Under the pieces are notes generated by a model that worked only from the letters and a program-made list of their open reading frames with translations, was not told where the DNA came from and made no database searches. This document shows, piece after piece, positions 1 through 5,640 of a stretch of DNA of 5,640 nt. The first letter of the stretch is position 1. Every line of letters begins with the position of its first letter. The translations under genes and the position numbers were made by a program. Source of the DNA: Bacteroidota bacterium (GTDB lineage: Bacteria > Bacteroidota > Bacteroidia > Chitinophagales > Chitinophagaceae); NCBI GenBank assembly GCA_029778965.1, contig JAKPBL010000005.1, positions 1 through 5,640 of the forward strand. The letters run 5' to 3'.

Positions 1-997
1 AAAGCAGTTTGCCAAAGGTGGCAAAACCAAACATCAGCGCGGCGCGCAAAATGGAGGGCGCGCCGCCGGCAACAGCGCTGAACCAGGAGATCATGAGTAA
101 AACGGCAACGGCTTTGATCCACCTGAACCAGTTTCCCCGGATGGGCCATTTCAGCAGCAGTTGCAGCAGCAGGAATAACAGCCCCAGGTGCATGCCTGAA
201 ACAGCAATCACATGTACGGTGCCGGTATCGTTATATGCCTGGAGCAGGTCTTTGTCCATCTCTTGCCGGTAACCGATCAGCAAGGCCATGGCGAGTGCCT
301 GCTCTTTCGGTGTGATGGATGCCCGCATGGCGGCGATGGCCGACAACTGGCAGCGGGCGAAAAAAGCAGCAGCATTGTATCTCCGGGCCTGCCGGAGGCG
401 TATCAGCTGGCTTTGCTGAAAATAACCCTGGTGAAAGAGGTGCTGCCGGGCTGCATACAAGGCGTAGTTGAAAGCGCCAGGATGAAGGTTGGGCTGAATG
501 GGTTTAACCGGTGATGCAGCGAATAGCCAGCTTTCGCCGGGAAGCGGATGCAGACTATCTGTTTTCGGCAGGGATACCTGGATCTTTCCGAAGCAGGGAA
601 CTATCCGGTATTGGCTGTCTATATAGTACTGCACCCGGAAAACCTGGCGATTTGTTTTTTCTGCCGGCAGCACAATGGTCTCTGGCGAGCCTATATAAGC
701 AATGCAATGTTGTGTATGGTGACCCAGCCAACCGGTTTGCCGCGGCCACCTGTTCTGGTAGAAGATATGCATGGCCGTTAGCACCAGAAAAACATGCATC
801 ACCACGCCTGTGAGCCAGCGAAAACGATACGATGTATGATGCTTTGTGGTGAGCAGCAGAACAACCGCCGCCACAAGCAGCGTGCGCAACACCCATTCTT
901 CGTTGAGCCGGCATCGGTCAGCCAGGATAAGCCCGCCGGTGAACGGCGGCAACAAACGCAGAAAAGGTGCGGCATGCCACAGCGGTGCTTTGTACAT
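1..997 (-). CDS. comEC: ComEC/Rec2 family DNA-uptake channel protein, N-terminal part (cut by window edge)
   Basis: Inner-membrane protein that, in known family members, forms the channel for single-stranded DNA during natural transformation. Direct translation gives 332 codons without a stop, running off the left edge. The N-terminus (KAPLWHAAPFLRLLPPFTGG, residues 3-22) is the usual Bacteroidota ComEC opening, followed by hydrophobic segments near residues 37-50 and 61-80. A soluble DUF4131-like stretch follows (about 85-205), including PGAFNYALYAARQHLFHQGY at 173-192. The Competence domain then starts with ALLIGYRQEMDKDLL (238-252) and the hallmark HVIAVSGMHLG (262-272), and continues to GGAPSILRAALMFG (311-324). 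The ATG at 997-995 is chosen because an in-frame TAG lies four codons upstream. No Shine-Dalgarno is seen. The remaining membrane core and any C-terminal metallo-beta-lactamase-like domain lie outside. The 123-base spacer upstream (998-1120) shows no convincing promoter or terminator. Family call is firm; a working competence role is inference. Confidence 0.93.
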   Translation of the reverse strand, partial: MYKAPLWHAAPFLRLLPPFTGGLILADRCRLNEEWVLRTLLVAAVVLLLTTKHHTSYRFRWLTGVVMHVFLVLTAMHIFYQNRWPRQTGWLGHHTQHCIAYIGSPETIVLPAEKTNRQVFRVQYYIDSQYRIVPCFGKIQVSLPKTDSLHPLPGESWLFAASPVKPIQPNLHPGAFNYALYAARQHLFHQGYFQQSQLIRLRQARRYNAAAFFARCQLSAIAAMRASITPKEQALAMALLIGYRQEMDKDLLQAYNDTGTVHVIAVSGMHLGLLFLLLQLLLKWPIRGNWFRWIKAVAVLLMISWFSAVAGGAPSILRAALMFGFATFGKLL

Positions 998-1120
998 CCG
1001 CGCAAACTAGTCCGCCGGCAGGCGCGGGTCAAGCGTGATTACACGGTATTATTTTCCGTGATGCAGCGGTTAACAGTTACAGGCTATCGCCAAAAGATGC
1101 TCTGGTTATGCAGCAACTGT

Positions 1121-1762
1121 TTAGTTGTTATGGTAATGGAAAAATTGCTCGGCAGGCCGACGCACCTTGGGTGCTTTTGCCAACTGGTCGGTTTCGGAGT
1201 TGCGGTAACCGAGGGTTACGATGGCAACGGCCGACAATCCCTTCGCTTCCAGGTCCAGGAGCGCATTCAGTTTTTCAGGCGAGAAACCTTCCATTGGGGT
1301 GGCGTCAACCTGTTCGAAAGCCGCTGCCGCGGTGGCGTAACCAAGACCAATATAAGCCTGGCGGGCCGTCCAGGAAAACAGGGACTGGTTGTCTTTTGAT
1401 TTCACCAGGTTTTCAATATTGGTTTTGAAGCCGGCAAGCGCAGCCGGGGGTAGTCCGCGGGTGTCTGCTATATTCCGGATATAATCATCGATTTGCTGCT
1501 GGTTCACTTTGGTCCAGGCGGCAAAAATCAGCAATGCCGATCCTTCCGTGACCTGTGGTTGGTTGATAGCAGGCACCAGTTTTTCGCGGGTGGTGCTGTC
1601 TTTCACCACGATCACATTGTAAGGCTGCAGGCCCATAGAACTGGGTGCCAGCCGGACTGCCTCCAGGATATTGGCCAGTTTTTCTTCGGGAACGGCCTCG
1701 CCATTCATTCGTTTCGTTGCATACCGCCAGGTAAGCGCATCCAGGTAATTCATTGCTTGCAT
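1121..1762 (-). CDS. NfsB-like NAD(P)H-dependent FMN nitroreductase
   Basis: Encodes a 213-residue cytoplasmic flavoprotein of the nitroreductase superfamily, close in length to E. coli NfsB (217). Such enzymes are FMN-bound homodimers that transfer two electrons from NAD(P)H to nitroaromatics, quinones or similar acceptors; the natural substrate here is unknown. Visible family marks are the FMN-binding start RYATKRM (residues 13-19; R13 and K17 match R10 and K14 of NfsB, with A15 where NfsB has Ser), PSSMGLQPYNVIVV (40-53) matching PSSTNSQPWHFIV, the ARQAYIGLGYATAAAA helix (133-148), PMEGF (156-160) and the closing KVRRP (199-203) matching KSRLP, which contacts the FMN phosphate. The first ATG (1762) has an in-frame TAA two codons upstream; a second ATG at 1753 is an equally possible start. 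The mscS gene ends 53 bases upstream. No Shine-Dalgarno is visible. Family certain, exact reaction not. Confidence 0.93.
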   Translation of the reverse strand: MQAMNYLDALTWRYATKRMNGEAVPEEKLANILEAVRLAPSSMGLQPYNVIVVKDSTTREKLVPAINQPQVTEGSALLIFAAWTKVNQQQIDDYIRNIADTRGLPPAALAGFKTNIENLVKSKDNQSLFSWTARQAYIGLGYATAAAAFEQVDATPMEGFSPEKLNALLDLEAKGLSAVAIVTLGYRNSETDQLAKAPKVRRPAEQFFHYHNN

Positions 1763-1815
1763 TTTTTAGAACAACAAGTCAATGCATTAAATGTTTAAAC
1801 TTTAAATACCGGGTT

Positions 1816-2655
1816 TTATTTGTTGATATGAACTACGTGCGGAACAGGCCCCTGGATACCAGCGGCATCCCAGGCTTTTTTCACGGCTTCCTGTGTGGCG
1901 AAGAAAACCGTCCAATAGTTTTCCTGGGTCGCATAGGGGCGTAAGGTGAGGGTCACCATTCCGTCGCCGATCTTCAGCACGTTCACTTCCGGTTTAGGAT
2001 CGGGCAATACCGCCGGTATTTTCAGCATGGCATCGATGGCGGTTTGCCGGGCTTTTTCGATATCCTGATCGGGTGCAATGGCCATGCTGAGGTCGACCCG
2101 GAGGTTGCCATGGGTGGCATAATTGACGATGGTTCCGGTCGAAACCGCCCCGTTGGCCAGGATGATGGTCTTGTTTTCGGGCGATAGCAGCACGGTATTG
2201 AAGATGCCGATCTCTTTCACCACGCCGGTTTGTCCCTGGGCTTCAATAATATCGCCCACCTTGAAGGGTTTGAAAGTGAGCAGCATGACCCCGCCGGCAA
2301 AATTGCCCAGGGTTCCGTTGAGGGCCACGCCGATGGCGAGACCGGCGCCGGCAACCAGGGCGCCGAAAGCGGTAAGATCCACGCCCAGCATGCCGAAAAT
2401 AGTGAGTACCAATAGTATGGTAAGAGTAACTTTTACCAGCGAGCCGAGAAAGGTCTGCAACGAAAGATCGAACTGGCGGGCCGACATGGCTTTTTTCATC
2501 AGCACCGACAGTTTGCCGATGATCCACGAGCCAATAATATACAACAGAATGGCACCCAGCACTTTAGGGGCGTACTCAATGGCCATTTCCTTTGCCTTTA
2601 CAGCGAAGCTGAAGGCTTTCTCTGAAGCAGCGTCGATTTGAAGTAGGAAGAACAT
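1816..2655 (-). CDS. mscS: Small-conductance mechanosensitive channel, MscS family
   Basis: Encodes 279 residues, near the 286 of E. coli MscS, so this is the minimal channel type. Family members form heptamers in the inner membrane that open under membrane tension and release solutes after osmotic downshock. Membrane segments are at about 29-48 (TM1), 69-90 (TM2) and the pore helix TM3 at 94-128, which carries the Gly/Ala-rich VAGAGLAIGVALNGTLGNFA (101-120). It is followed by the signature FKPFKVGDIIEAQGQTGVVKE (128-148, beta domain), ILANGAVSTGTIVNYA (165-180), and an alpha/beta C-terminal domain ending GIQGPVPHVVHINK. Aligned to E. coli, pore Leu105 is conserved (L106), Leu109 is Val (V110) and Gln112 is Asn (N113). 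The start at 2655 is fixed by an in-frame TAA five codons upstream with no start codon usable between them. No Shine-Dalgarno is seen. It lies 52 bases behind carB, with a strong palindrome between. Confidence 0.95.
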   Translation of the reverse strand: MFFLLQIDAASEKAFSFAVKAKEMAIEYAPKVLGAILLYIIGSWIIGKLSVLMKKAMSARQFDLSLQTFLGSLVKVTLTILLVLTIFGMLGVDLTAFGALVAGAGLAIGVALNGTLGNFAGGVMLLTFKPFKVGDIIEAQGQTGVVKEIGIFNTVLLSPENKTIILANGAVSTGTIVNYATHGNLRVDLSMAIAPDQDIEKARQTAIDAMLKIPAVLPDPKPEVNVLKIGDGMVTLTLRPYATQENYWTVFFATQEAVKKAWDAAGIQGPVPHVVHINK

Positions 2656-2657
2656 GT

Positions 2658-2673
2658 ATGTAATTTCTTACAT
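2658..2673 (-). promoter_or_regulatory. Small hairpin with in-frame ATG-TAA just upstream of mscS
   Basis: On the mRNA strand the sequence ATGTAA-GAAA-TTACAT forms a perfect 6-bp stem with a GAAA loop, ending three bases before the mscS start codon. Its first six bases are also a start codon followed at once by a stop, in the mscS reading frame. Its outermost base is shared with the edge of the larger palindrome. Being AT-rich, the stem is weak, and whether it affects mscS translation is only a guess. Confidence 0.3.
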
Positions 2674-2705
2674 TTTACCCGTCGGGTGCCACCCGACGGG
2701 TAAAA
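2673..2705. repeat. Perfect 15-bp inverted repeat with 3-base loop between carB and mscS
   Basis: The arms TTTTACCCGTCGGGT (2673-2687) and ACCCGACGGGTAAAA (2691-2705) are perfect complements around GCC. The GC-rich core is ten pairs (CCCGTCGGGT), flanked by A/T pairs. The element begins two bases after the carB stop codon on the transcribed strand. It would form a very stable RNA hairpin on either strand. However, the bases 3' of the core are A-rich on both strands (TAAAA), so there is no U-tract and it is not a textbook Rho-independent terminator. It may end carB transcription, protect the 3' end of the carB message, or be one copy of a dispersed REP-like palindrome. The structure is directly seen; the role is not known. 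Confidence 0.9.
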
Positions 2706-2707
2706 AA

Positions 2708-5533
<2,826 letters not shown>

Positions 5534-5555
5534 GGTCGCAAAAAAATAAATTGCG

Positions 5556-5586
5556 CAAAACTACGGGAGGATGGGGGAAGAAAAAA
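5556..5586 (-). promoter_or_regulatory. Candidate Bacteroidota-type promoter for carB
   Basis: On the minus strand TAGTTTTG (5563-5556) matches the Bacteroidota -7 consensus TAnnTTTG exactly. A T-tract (5588-5581) offers TTTT at 5586-5583, 19 bases upstream, where the -33 consensus is TTTG. The -7 box ends 22 bases before the carB ATG, giving a short AT-rich leader without a Shine-Dalgarno, as is usual in this phylum. The -33 box is imperfect and lies in a homopolymer, so this is a pattern match only. Confidence 0.4.
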
Positions 5587-5593
5587 AAGTTTG

Positions 5594-5607
5594 TGCGGTT
5601 TGCGGTT
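5594..5607. repeat. Two tandem copies of a 7-base unit upstream of carB
   Basis: TGCGGTT occurs twice in direct tandem, followed by the related TGAGGTG. The short array lies about 60 bases upstream of the carB start and between the promoter candidate and the G-rich tract. It may be chance or slippage; a regulator-binding role cannot be shown from one copy of the region. Confidence 0.3.
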
Positions 5608-5613
5608 TGAGGT

Positions 5614-5637
5614 GGGTGCCGCGGGCGGGGTGGGGGG
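5614..5637 (+). other. G-quadruplex-type motif upstream of carB
   Basis: Four G-runs on the plus strand (5614-5616, 5623-5625, 5627-5630 and 5632-5637) are separated by loops of 6, 1 and 1 bases, which satisfies the common G3+N1-7 rule for intramolecular G-quadruplexes. The plus strand is the template strand for carB. The motif sits about 80 bases upstream of the carB start. Formation in the cell and any regulatory effect are unproven. Confidence 0.45.
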
Positions 5638-5640
5638 TGT

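Noticed and set aside
555..914. Minus-strand open frame of 119 codons inside the comEC region
   Set aside because: It is in a different frame from the ComEC reading, which carries clear family motifs across the same bases.
1042..1060. Hairpin CACGG with 9-base loop in the spacer between the nitroreductase gene and comEC
   Set aside because: The stem is only five pairs with no U-tract, so it is too weak to call a terminator. A competing pairing CGTG-ATTA-CACG overlaps it.
1072..1121. Seven-base inverted repeat AACAGTT/AACTGTT at the 3' end of the nitroreductase gene
   Set aside because: The arms are short and 36 bases apart, with no supporting U-tract; likely chance.
794..1399. Plus-strand open frame of 201 codons spanning the nitroreductase end and the comEC start
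   Set aside because: It overlaps two well-supported minus-strand genes, has no family resemblance and is rich in Arg, Gln and Cys in a way typical of antisense translation.

Overview
The window looks like an ordinary chromosomal stretch of a Bacteroidota bacterium, most likely of the Chitinophagaceae/Chitinophaga group. The reasons are the style of the encoded proteins, the lack of Shine-Dalgarno sequences before every start, a TAnnTTTG-type promoter match before carB, and a carbamoyl-phosphate synthase large subunit without the C-terminal regulatory domain. This placement is by recognition of protein families, not by a search.

All four genes lie on the minus strand, so transcription runs from right to left. 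From the right edge: a short G-rich leader with a promoter candidate (about 5534-5640); carB (5533-2708), the large subunit of carbamoyl-phosphate synthase; a 52-base spacer holding a perfect 15-bp inverted repeat with a 3-base loop; an mscS-type mechanosensitive channel gene (2655-1816); a 53-base AT-rich spacer; an NfsB-like FMN nitroreductase gene (1762-1121); a 123-base spacer with no clear signal; and the N-terminal 332 codons of a ComEC/Rec2 family DNA-uptake channel (997-1), cut by the left edge. That last gene has no stop within the window and was found by translating the minus strand directly.

The genes do not form an obvious pathway. CarB makes carbamoyl phosphate for pyrimidine and arginine synthesis, the MscS protein releases osmotic pressure, the nitroreductase reduces quinones or nitroaromatics, and ComEC carries single-stranded DNA across the inner membrane. 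The small same-strand gaps would allow read-through, but shared function is not indicated. No RNA genes, insertion sequences, CRISPR arrays, phage genes or defence genes are visible. The points most worth a second look are the palindrome directly behind the carB stop codon, the truncated domain layout of CarB, and a G-quadruplex-type motif upstream of carB. I do not see evidence for an undescribed multi-gene system here.
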